DNA of 64,000 nt from Lawsonibacter faecis (GTDB taxonomy: Bacteria > Bacillota > Clostridia > Oscillospirales > Oscillospiraceae), in contig NZ_JACOPQ010000008.1 of assembly GCF_014287675.1 (NCBI RefSeq), forward strand, positions 124,001 through 188,000. The letters are read 5' to 3'. Made by a program: the position numbers and the translations under genes. Shown piece by piece: positions 57,859-64,000 of this stretch (its first letter is position 1; every line of letters starts with the position of its first letter). The notes under the pieces were generated by a model. The model searched no databases. It saw only the letters and a program-made list of their open reading frames with translations, and was not told the origin of the DNA.

Positions 57859-58566
57859 ATGGAGCTTTTGAATCTCTCCTCTCTTCTCGCTTCCAACCCC
57901 TACCCCGGCCGTGGCATCATGCTGGGCCGCAGCGCCGACAACAAGAAGGCTGTGGCGGCCTATTTCATCATGGGCCGCAGTGAGAATTCCCGCAACCGCA
58001 TCTTCGAGGCCACGGAGGACGGTATCCGCACCCGGGCCTTCGACGAGTCCAAAATGACCGACCCCAGTCTCATTATCTACCACCCCGTCCGGGTGGTGGA
58101 CGGCACCACCATCGTCACCAACGGCGACCAGACCGACACCATCGCCGATTCCTTCCGCAGGGGCGAGGGCTTTGTCCGCGCTCTGCGCACCCGGGACTTT
58201 GAGCCCGACGGCCCCAACTACACTCCCCGCATCTCGGGCATGGTCCGGCCCGGCGGGGCCTACCGCCTCAGCATCCTCAAGAGCACCGGCGGCGACCCGT
58301 CCTGCTGCCAGCGCTTTTTCTACGAGTACGATTCCCCCATCGCCGGTCAGGGCCACTTTATCAGCACCTACCGGACCGACGGCAGCCCCCTTCCCTCCTT
58401 CGAGGGCGAGCCCATTCCCGTAGCGCTGGATTCCGCCTGCCCCGCCTGCCTGGCCGACAAGCTCTGGGAGAGCCTGAACGCCGACAACAAGGTCTCCCTC
58501 TACGTCTCCTTCATCGACCTCGCCACCGGCGCGGCCGAGACCGTCATCAAGAATAAGCACGTATAA
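57859..58566 (+). CDS. purO: IMP cyclohydrolase of the PurO type
   Basis: A 235-residue enzyme that closes FAICAR to IMP, the last step of purine synthesis. It belongs to the PurO fold family first known from archaea, not to the PurH N-terminal domain. Diagnostic stretches are NPYPGRGIMLGRSADNKKAV, YFIMGRSENSRNRIF, GDQTDTIADSF and RDFEPDGPNYTPRISG. It stands beside a stand-alone AICAR transformylase, so the two together replace PurH. ATG 57859 follows GGAGG by 5 bases; a TTG overlapping that site is rejected. Confidence 0.92.
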   Translation: MELLNLSSLLASNPYPGRGIMLGRSADNKKAVAAYFIMGRSENSRNRIFEATEDGIRTRAFDESKMTDPSLIIYHPVRVVDGTTIVTNGDQTDTIADSFRRGEGFVRALRTRDFEPDGPNYTPRISGMVRPGGAYRLSILKSTGGDPSCCQRFFYEYDSPIAGQGHFISTYRTDGSPLPSFEGEPIPVALDSACPACLADKLWESLNADNKVSLYVSFIDLATGAAETVIKNKHV

Positions 58567-58573
58567 CCCGGAC

Positions 58574-58635
58574 GGGCGGCCCCCCAGGGCCGCCCCTACC
58601 CATTCAACATGTAGGGGCGGCTCCCGCGGCCGCCC
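58574..58635. repeat. Nested palindromic intergenic element
   Basis: Inner arms GCCGCCCCTAC (58589-58599) and GTAGGGGCGGC (58611-58621), outer arms GGGCGGC (58574-58580) and GCCGCCC (58629-58635). GC-rich palindromes with the core GTAGGGGCGGC are common intergenic repeats in GC-rich Oscillospiraceae as I recall. It lies between purO and the transformylase without breaking the operon. Confidence 0.75.
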
Positions 58636-58653
58636 GCATCTGGAGGTTTCATC

Positions 58654-59826
58654 ATGACCGAACTGGAACTGAAATACGGCTGTAATCCCAACCAGAAGCC
58701 CGCCCGCATCTTTATGGAGTCCGGCGAGCTGCCCATCACCGTCCTGAACGGCAAGCCCGGCTACATCAACTTTATGGACGCCTTCAACTCCTACCAGCTG
58801 GTGAAGGAGCTGAAGGCCGCCACGGACCTCCCCGCCGCGGCCTCCTTCAAGCACGTCTCCCCCGCCGGCGCCGCCGTGGGCGCCCCCCTCACCGATGTGG
58901 AGAGGAAGATCTACTTTGCAGAGGGGATGGACCTCTCCCCCATCGCCTGCGCCTACGTGAAGGCCCGGGGCGCGGACCGGCTGTGCTCCTACGGCGACTG
59001 GGCCGCCCTCTCCGACGTATGCGACGAGCAGACCGCCGCCTATCTGGCCCTGGAGGTCTCCGACGGCGTCATCGCCCCCGGCTACACCCCCAGGGCCCTG
59101 GAGATTCTCAAGACCAAGCGCAGAGGCGGCTACAACGTGGTCCAGATTGACCCCGGCTATGTCCCCAAGGCCGTGGAGCACAAGGACGTGTACGGCGTCA
59201 CCTTCGAGCAGGGCCGCAATAATTTTGAGATCAATGCCGCCCTTCTGGACAATGTGGTCACCGCCAACAAGGACCTGCCCGACCACGCCAGGCGGGACCT
59301 GATCCTGGCGCTCATCACCCTCAAGTACACCCAGTCCAACTCCGTCTGCTACACCAAGGACGGCCAGGCCATCGGCGTGGGCGCCGGCCAGCAGAGCCGC
59401 ATCCACTGCACCCGTCTGGCGGGCCAGAAGGCGGACAACTGGCTCCTGCGCCAGCATCCCAAGGTCCTGTCCCTCCCCTTCGTGGACGGCATCCGCCGCC
59501 CTGACCGGGACAACGCCATCGACGTGTACATCTCCGACGAGTATGAGGACGTGCTGGCCGAGGGCGTGTGGCAGAATACCTTCACGGTAAAGCCCGAAAT
59601 TCTTACCGCGGAGGAGAAAAAGGCTTGGATCGCCCAGCAGACCGGCGTATCCGTCGGCTCCGACGCCTTCTTCCCCTTCGGCGACAATGTGGAGCGCGCC
59701 CGCAAGTCCGGCGCGGCCTATATCGCCCAGCCCGGCGGCTCCATCCGGGACGACCACGTCATCGCCACCTGTGACAAGTACGGCATCGCCATGGCCTTCA
59801 CCGGCATGCGGCTGTTCCACCACTAA
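58654..59826 (+). CDS. Stand-alone AICAR transformylase
   Basis: A 390-residue protein equivalent to the C-terminal domain of bifunctional PurH, transferring formyl from 10-formyl-THF to AICAR. It starts LELKYGCNPNQKPARIFM and has the catalytic Lys-His in AASFKHVSPAGAAVG, then GAGQQSRIHCTRLAGQKAD and QPGGSIRDDHVIATCDKYG. There is no cyclohydrolase domain; the PurO-type enzyme upstream supplies it. Preceded by GGAGG. Confidence 0.94.
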   Translation: MTELELKYGCNPNQKPARIFMESGELPITVLNGKPGYINFMDAFNSYQLVKELKAATDLPAAASFKHVSPAGAAVGAPLTDVERKIYFAEGMDLSPIACAYVKARGADRLCSYGDWAALSDVCDEQTAAYLALEVSDGVIAPGYTPRALEILKTKRRGGYNVVQIDPGYVPKAVEHKDVYGVTFEQGRNNFEINAALLDNVVTANKDLPDHARRDLILALITLKYTQSNSVCYTKDGQAIGVGAGQQSRIHCTRLAGQKADNWLLRQHPKVLSLPFVDGIRRPDRDNAIDVYISDEYEDVLAEGVWQNTFTVKPEILTAEEKKAWIAQQTGVSVGSDAFFPFGDNVERARKSGAAYIAQPGGSIRDDHVIATCDKYGIAMAFTGMRLFHH

Positions 59827-59897
59827 CCGGTTCTATCCGCTTCCTCTGCCGGCCCTCCGGGGCCTGCACGCTCTTATTTCATAAGGAGGTTTCCCCT

Positions 59898-61154
59898 ATG
59901 AATATTCTTGTGGTCGGCGGCGGCGGCCGTGAACACGCCATTGTCTGGGCCCTCTCCAAGAGCCCGAACGTGAAGAAGCTCTACTGCGCCCCCGGAAACG
60001 GCGGCATCGCCGCTCTGGCCGAGTGCGTGCCCATCAAGGCCACCGACGTGGACGTGATGGCGGCCTGGGCCTCCTCCCACGCCATCGATTTCGTGGTGGT
60101 CGCCCCCGACGATCCTCTGGCCCTGGGCATGGTGGACGCCCTGGAGGCCGCCGGCATCCCCGCCTTCGGCCCCCGGGCCAACGCCGCCGTCATTGAGGCC
60201 AGCAAGGTCTTCTCCAAGAACCTGATGGAGCGCTACCACATCCCCACCGCCAAATATCAGACCTTTACGGACATGGACGCCGCCCTCGCCTACGTCCGCG
60301 CGGAGGGCGCGCCCATCGTGGTGAAGGCCGACGGCCTGGCCCTGGGCAAGGGCGTGGTGGTGGCCCAGACCGCAGCCGAGGCCGAGGAGGCCGTCCGCAG
60401 CATGATGGCCGACAAGAAGTTCGGCGAGGCGGGCACCCGCCTGGTCATTGAGGAGTGTATGACCGGCCCCGAGGTCACCGTCCTGGCCTTCTGCGACGGC
60501 GAGCATGTGGTCCCCATGCCCTCCAGCCAGGACCACAAGCGGGCCTTCGACGGCAACCGGGGGCCCAACACCGGTGGTATGGGGGCCATATCCCCCTCCC
60601 CCAACTACACGCCGGAGCTGGCCGCGCGCTGTATGGACGAGATTTTTCTCCCCACTCTGGCGGCCCTCAAGGCCGAGGGCCGTCCCTTCCGGGGCGTCCT
60701 CTACTTCGGCCTGATGCTCACCCCGGCCGGCCCCAAGGTGGTGGAGTACAACGCCCGCTTCGGTGACCCGGAGTGCCAGGCCGTCCTCTCCCTGCTGGAG
60801 AGCGACCTGTTGGAGGTTTTCCTCGCCTGCCGTGAGGGCACGCTGGACAAGCTGGACATCCGCTGGAAGAGAGAGGCCGCCTGCTGTCTGGTCCTGGCCT
60901 CCGGCGGCTACCCCGGCAGCTATCGGAAGGACTACCCGATTGAAGGACTGGACGATGCGGGCAGGACCGCCACGGTCTTCCACGCCGGCACCCGCCTGGC
61001 CGAGGACGGCCGGGTCCTGACCTCCGGCGGCCGGGTCCTGGGCGTCACCGCCACCGGCGCCACCCTGGACGAGGCCATCGACGCCGCCTACGCATCTGCC
61101 AAGCACATCTCCTTTACAGACATACAGTTCCGCACCGATATCGGGCGAAGCTAA
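59898..61154 (+). CDS. purD: Phosphoribosylamine-glycine ligase
   Basis: GAR synthetase of 418 residues with an ATP-grasp fold. NILVVGGGGREHAIVWALSK starts the N-domain; the ATP-grasp part has APIVVKADGLALGKGVVVAQ, NTGGMGAISPSPNYTPELA and VVEYNARFGDPECQ. Last gene of the pur operon; AGGAGG before the ATG at 59898. Confidence 0.97.
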   Translation: MNILVVGGGGREHAIVWALSKSPNVKKLYCAPGNGGIAALAECVPIKATDVDVMAAWASSHAIDFVVVAPDDPLALGMVDALEAAGIPAFGPRANAAVIEASKVFSKNLMERYHIPTAKYQTFTDMDAALAYVRAEGAPIVVKADGLALGKGVVVAQTAAEAEEAVRSMMADKKFGEAGTRLVIEECMTGPEVTVLAFCDGEHVVPMPSSQDHKRAFDGNRGPNTGGMGAISPSPNYTPELAARCMDEIFLPTLAALKAEGRPFRGVLYFGLMLTPAGPKVVEYNARFGDPECQAVLSLLESDLLEVFLACREGTLDKLDIRWKREAACCLVLASGGYPGSYRKDYPIEGLDDAGRTATVFHAGTRLAEDGRVLTSGGRVLGVTATGATLDEAIDAAYASAKHISFTDIQFRTDIGRS

Positions 61155-61325
61155 GTTCCCGGGCGGGCCACACGGCCCGCCCGCTTTTCTGCGCCCTCCA
61201 CACCCCTGCCGCCCTTATAGAAGGCCTGCGCAACCGCCGGTTGTCAAAATATACAGGGTTCTTGGTGGCCCTTTGCCCACCTCAGGTGCTATGCTGTAGA
61301 CATCCCAACACAGGAGGAACCATCT

Positions 61326-62096
61326 ATGTTTGAGCAGCGGCTCTACCGGCTCCGCAAGGAGCGGGGCATCTCCCAGGAGGAGCTGGCCGATATCGTGGGT
61401 GTCTCCCGCCAGGCGGTCCAGAAGTGGGAATCCGGCGCATCCCAGCCCAATATGGATAACCTGGTGGCCATCGGCACCTATTTCGGCGTCACCCTGGACT
61501 ATCTTCTGAAGGGCACGCAGCCGCCCCTCGCCGGGGACCCTCCCCAGACGCAGACGGTCTATGTCCCCATGGGCTGGCACTATGAGTATAAGAGCCGCCG
61601 CACCCTCCTCGGCCTCCCCCTGGTCCATGTGAACCTGGGCCGCTACGGCATCCGCTGGGCCAGGGGAATCATCGCCGTGGGCAATGTGGCCACCGGCGGT
61701 CTGGCCGTCGGCGGCCTCTCCGCCGGGCTTGTCTCCATCGGCGGCTTTTCCCTGGGAGGGCTGGCGGTGGGCGGTCTCGCCGCGGGGCTCGCCGCAGTGG
61801 GCGGCATTGCCGCAGGCGTCCTGGCCGCAGGAGGCGTGGCTTTCGGCTGGCTGGCGGTGGGCGGCGTCGCGAAGGGGATCTACGCCCTGGGCGGCGCGGC
61901 GCTGGGGACCAACATCGCCGCAGGAGGGGCTGCCTCGGCCCATATCGCCATCGGGGACGCGGTGGACGGTGCGGTGACCTTCTCCACCCACGGCGGCGCT
62001 GAAATTGCAAAAAGTACGCTTCAAAACGCGATCTTGCAGGAGTTTCCCTCCATTCCCCGCTGGATTCTGCGTATTTTTACCGCTTTCGCGTCCTGA
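61326..62096 (+). CDS. XRE-family regulator with a hydrophobic glycine-rich repeat domain
   Basis: A 256-residue protein. Residues 1-65 are an XRE helix-turn-helix (LYRLRKERGISQEELADIVG, VSRQAVQKWESGASQPNMDN), then a linker. Residues about 115-220 are short tandem repeats built around GG-(L/V/I)-A-x-G (GGLAVGGLSAGL, GGLAVGGLAAGLAAVGGIAA and so on), with glycine about every third or fourth residue. They may pack as a membrane-inserted or beta-helix-like stack, so it might be a membrane-bound regulator. The target is unknown; it lies just before the vanG pair. AGGAGG precedes the ATG. Confidence 0.8.
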   Translation: MFEQRLYRLRKERGISQEELADIVGVSRQAVQKWESGASQPNMDNLVAIGTYFGVTLDYLLKGTQPPLAGDPPQTQTVYVPMGWHYEYKSRRTLLGLPLVHVNLGRYGIRWARGIIAVGNVATGGLAVGGLSAGLVSIGGFSLGGLAVGGLAAGLAAVGGIAAGVLAAGGVAFGWLAVGGVAKGIYALGGAALGTNIAAGGAASAHIAIGDAVDGAVTFSTHGGAEIAKSTLQNAILQEFPSIPRWILRIFTAFAS

Positions 62097-62134
62097 AGCC
62101 CGCACTCACAGGCGTACTTACCTGTTTTTAAGCA

Positions 62135-62153
62135 TTACGACCCGATTTCGTAA
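62135..62153. promoter_or_regulatory. Candidate operator upstream of vanG
   Basis: Inverted repeat TTACGA-N7-TCGTAA. The right half reads TCGTAAGA, which matches the start of the VanR-box consensus as I remember it (TCGTANGA...). It lies about 45-60 bases before the -10-like TATACT at 62198-62203. Confidence 0.35.
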
Positions 62154-62174
62154 GATTTCAGAAAGTCCGCCGTC

Positions 62175-62230
62175 AAAAACGCCTCCCGTTTTGTCTGTAT
62201 ACTACAGATAACAGAACGGGAGGCGTTTTT
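62175..62230 (+). terminator. Terminator hairpin covering the vanG ribosome binding site, with a -10 box in its loop
   Basis: Sixteen-bp arms AAAAACGCCTCCCGTT (62175-62190) and AACGGGAGGCGTTTTT (62215-62230). GGGAGG in the right arm is the vanG ribosome binding site. The loop contains TATACT (62198-62203), a likely -10 box with no good -35, as expected for an activator-dependent promoter. Confidence 0.75.
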
Positions 62231-62231
62231 G

Positions 62232-63281
62232 ATGAAAAAAAACATCTGTATCCTCTTCGGCGGCTGCTCCACGGAGTACTCCGTGTCCCTCCAGTCCGCC
62301 CACGCGGTGATTTCCAGCCTGGACCGCGACAAGTACGAGGCCGTCCTCCTGGGCATCACCCGGGATGGCCGCTGGCTCCTCTACGACGGCCCCGAGGACG
62401 CCATCGCGGCGGACACCTGGCACGACGACGCGCGCCGCTGCACCCCCGCCGTCATCTCCCCGGACCGGGAGCTCCACGGCCTGCTGGTGATTGCGAAGGC
62501 GGGGCTCAGCACTGTCCGGCTGGACGCCGCCTTTCCAGTTCTCCACGGCAAGAACGGCGAGGACGGCACCGTACAGGGTCTTCTGGAGCTGGCCGGCATC
62601 CCCATCGTCGGCTGCGGCTGTCTCTCCTCCGCCGTCTGTATGGACAAGGATATCGCCCACCAGCTCGCCCGGAACGCGGGCGTGGAGGTCCCCACCTCGG
62701 CGGTTTTTCGCGCCGGCGAGGACCCCGCCCTCCTGAGCGGGCGGACGGAGGCGCTGTCCTATCCGCTTTTCGTCAAGCCCGCCCGGGCCGGCTCCTCCTT
62801 CGGCGTGACCCGGGTGGAGCACCCCGGAATGCTCAGCGCCGCGGTCTCCGCCGCGCTGGAGCACGATGACAAGGCGGTCATCGAGGAGGAGGTCCCCGGC
62901 TTCGAGGTAGGCTGCGCCGTCCTGGGGGATCGGGACCTCTTTGCCGGCGCGGTGGACGAAATTGAGCTGGCCGGCGGCTTCTTCGACTACACGGAGAAAT
63001 ACAACCTCATGACCGCCCACATCCATCTGCCCGCCCGTATTTCCCAGGAAAAGGCAGCTCAGATCCGAAAGGCCGCTCTCGCGGTCTACCGCGCACTGGA
63101 GTGCCGGGGCTTCGCCCGGGTGGATCTCTTTCTCACCCCGGACGGGCGTATTGTCTTCAACGAGGTGAATACCATCCCCGGCTTTACCAGCCACAGCCGT
63201 TACCCCGGCATGATGAAGGGCGCGGGGCTGGAGTTCGCCCCCCTGGTGGACAAGCTCATCGGACTGGCGGTGGGCGCATGA
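62232..63281 (+). CDS. vanG: D-alanine-D-serine ligase, VanG type
   Basis: ATP-grasp ligase of 349 residues. The sequence closely follows enterococcal VanG as I recall it: CILFGGCSTEYSVSLQSAHA, FPVLHGKNGEDGTVQGLLEL, GIPIVGCGCLSSAVCMDKD, KPARAGSSFGVTRVE, FFDYTEKYNL and FNEVNTIPGFTSHSRYPGMM. VanG ligases make D-Ala-D-Ser precursors that bind vancomycin weakly; a housekeeping D-Ala-D-Ala ligase role cannot be fully excluded. The next gene overlaps by 4 bases and is of vanXY type, which supports VanG. ATG at 62232 lies 8 bases after GGGAGG. Confidence 0.85.
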   Translation: MKKNICILFGGCSTEYSVSLQSAHAVISSLDRDKYEAVLLGITRDGRWLLYDGPEDAIAADTWHDDARRCTPAVISPDRELHGLLVIAKAGLSTVRLDAAFPVLHGKNGEDGTVQGLLELAGIPIVGCGCLSSAVCMDKDIAHQLARNAGVEVPTSAVFRAGEDPALLSGRTEALSYPLFVKPARAGSSFGVTRVEHPGMLSAAVSAALEHDDKAVIEEEVPGFEVGCAVLGDRDLFAGAVDEIELAGGFFDYTEKYNLMTAHIHLPARISQEKAAQIRKAALAVYRALECRGFARVDLFLTPDGRIVFNEVNTIPGFTSHSRYPGMMKGAGLEFAPLVDKLIGLAVGA

Positions 63282-64000
63282 ACCATGCCGAGATGCTCCA
63301 CACCGGTCCCCTGGTGCTGGTGAACCGGGAACACCCTCTCCCCGCCGAGCCCAGCCGAGCCGATCTGCTGAGCGTATCCCACCGCCACCCCGGAATTTTA
63401 CTCAACTCCAGAGCCAAGCTGGTGCTCTGCCAGCTCCTCTCCGACCTGGGCTGCACCGGTGATATCGTGCCCGTCAGCGGCTACCGCAGTAAAGCGGAAC
63501 AGCTTGCCATCTTTGAGGACGCCCTGCGCTCCCACGGCCGGGAGTTTACCGAGACCTTCGTCGCCTATCCCGGCTGCAGTGAGCACCAGACCGGTCTCGC
63601 CATCGACCTGGGGGAGAACCGGCCGGACCTGGATTTCCTCTGTCCGCAGTTCCCCGACGAGGGGGCCTGCCGCGCCTTCCGCGCCCGGGCGGCTGATTAC
63701 GGCTTCATCCTGCGCTACCCCGCCGGAAAGGAAGAGATCACCGGCATCGGCTGCGAGCCCTGGCATTTCCGTTATGTGGGCTGGCCCCATGCCAAGCTGA
63801 TGGAGGAGCGCGGCTTCACCCTGGAGGAGTATATCCAGTGGCTCTCCGGTTACTCGGAGGAGGGCGTGCACCTGGGATACGAGGTCTCGGGCCGGGCTTT
63901 TGAATTCTACACCGTACCCGCCGACAACCTGGACGGGCTCCACAGCCGCCTTCCCAGCGACATCCCCTGCCAGTGGTCGGGAAACAACGCCGGGGGCGTG
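63278..64000 (+). CDS. vanXY: VanXY-type D,D-dipeptidase/carboxypeptidase (3' end cut by window edge)
   Basis: Zinc peptidase of the M15 family; 241 codons are present of about 250 expected. Motifs are VPVSGYRSKAEQLAIF, the zinc block CSEHQTGLAIDLG with His and Asp ligands, and GCEPWHFRYVGWPHAKLM with the catalytic Glu and third ligand. A small C-terminal domain ending near WSGNNAGG is shared with VanXY_C/G. It removes D-Ala-D-Ala or the terminal D-Ala of precursors so that D-Ser-ended ones prevail. It overlaps vanG as ATGA. A serine racemase (vanT) would be expected next, beyond the window. Confidence 0.87.
   Translation, partial: MNHAEMLHTGPLVLVNREHPLPAEPSRADLLSVSHRHPGILLNSRAKLVLCQLLSDLGCTGDIVPVSGYRSKAEQLAIFEDALRSHGREFTETFVAYPGCSEHQTGLAIDLGENRPDLDFLCPQFPDEGACRAFRARAADYGFILRYPAGKEEITGIGCEPWHFRYVGWPHAKLMEERGFTLEEYIQWLSGYSEEGVHLGYEVSGRAFEFYTVPADNLDGLHSRLPSDIPCQWSGNNAGGV

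Overview
The window is a contiguous 64 kb of a GC-rich chromosome from a low-motility, anaerobic, probably spore-forming Firmicute. The family Oscillospiraceae (Flavonifractor/Pseudoflavonifractor-like gut Clostridia) is my best guess. Grounds for this are GGAGG ribosome binding sites, frequent TTG starts, sigma-A promoters (TTGACA-17-TATAAT type), YtvI, YwbE, YlxP and DUF1292 proteins, an SLH/CsaB cell-surface system, a collagen-like spore-coat-type protein and a VanG-type ligase. No tRNA, rRNA, CRISPR array, insertion sequence or prophage is visible. Identifications rest on reading motifs and family resemblance, with no database search.

Layout. 1-1850: a LytTR response regulator (cut by the window edge) and an ArsR/ferredoxin/NapH-like redox operon with a promoter-operator. 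2415-7526: a DMT transporter, a molybdenum aldehyde oxidoreductase and a family 2 glycosyltransferase. 7647-9623: a collagen-like surface protein. 9870-26586: a peptidoglycan-salvage locus (see below). 26735-34301: HAD phosphatase, YwbE, YlxP, a MATE pump, an ACT-hom-ask operon and YtvI. 34534-42855: PBP1A, DUF1292, a probable 6S RNA, a parvulin-type foldase, TcdA, a TauE/SafE permease split in two halves, RuvX and an SdpR-like ArsR repressor. 43216-46940: rpmG-secE-nusG-rplK-rplA and rplJ-rplL with leader attenuators. 47025-52523: methyltransferase, PAP2 phosphatase, DUF4330 protein, a glycosyltransferase-CsaB fusion and another glycosyltransferase. 52709-61154: a purine operon behind a structured leader. 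61326-64000: an XRE regulator, then vanG and vanXY (cut by the window edge).

The most interesting system is the peptidoglycan-salvage locus. One secreted protein of about 3,077 residues carries two AmiE-like serine hydrolase domains, two NamZ (DUF1343) domains of which the second has lost its key GEHG motif, a FIVAR-like helical segment, an intact endonuclease/exonuclease/phosphatase domain, and three SLH domains. It lies in a minus-strand operon with an RpiR/MurR regulator and its own EI, HPr and glucose-type EIIA. Divergently transcribed are murQ, murP and mupG. The model is that a wall-anchored enzyme frees MurNAc and MurNAc-containing fragments outside the cell, a dedicated phosphorelay drives their import through MurP, MupG and MurQ convert them to GlcNAc-6-phosphate, and MurR senses the flux. 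The HPr has Arg at position 46 in place of the regulatory serine, so it should escape HPr-kinase control. CsaB, encoded at 49082-51319, would make the pyruvylated wall polymer that SLH domains bind.

Second in interest are the purine operon and the van pair. PurF lacks the N-terminal catalytic cysteine, PurH is replaced by two separate enzymes, and the operon starts with a structured leader that I cannot assign to a known class. In the van pair, a terminator hairpin covers the vanG ribosome binding site only in read-through transcripts.
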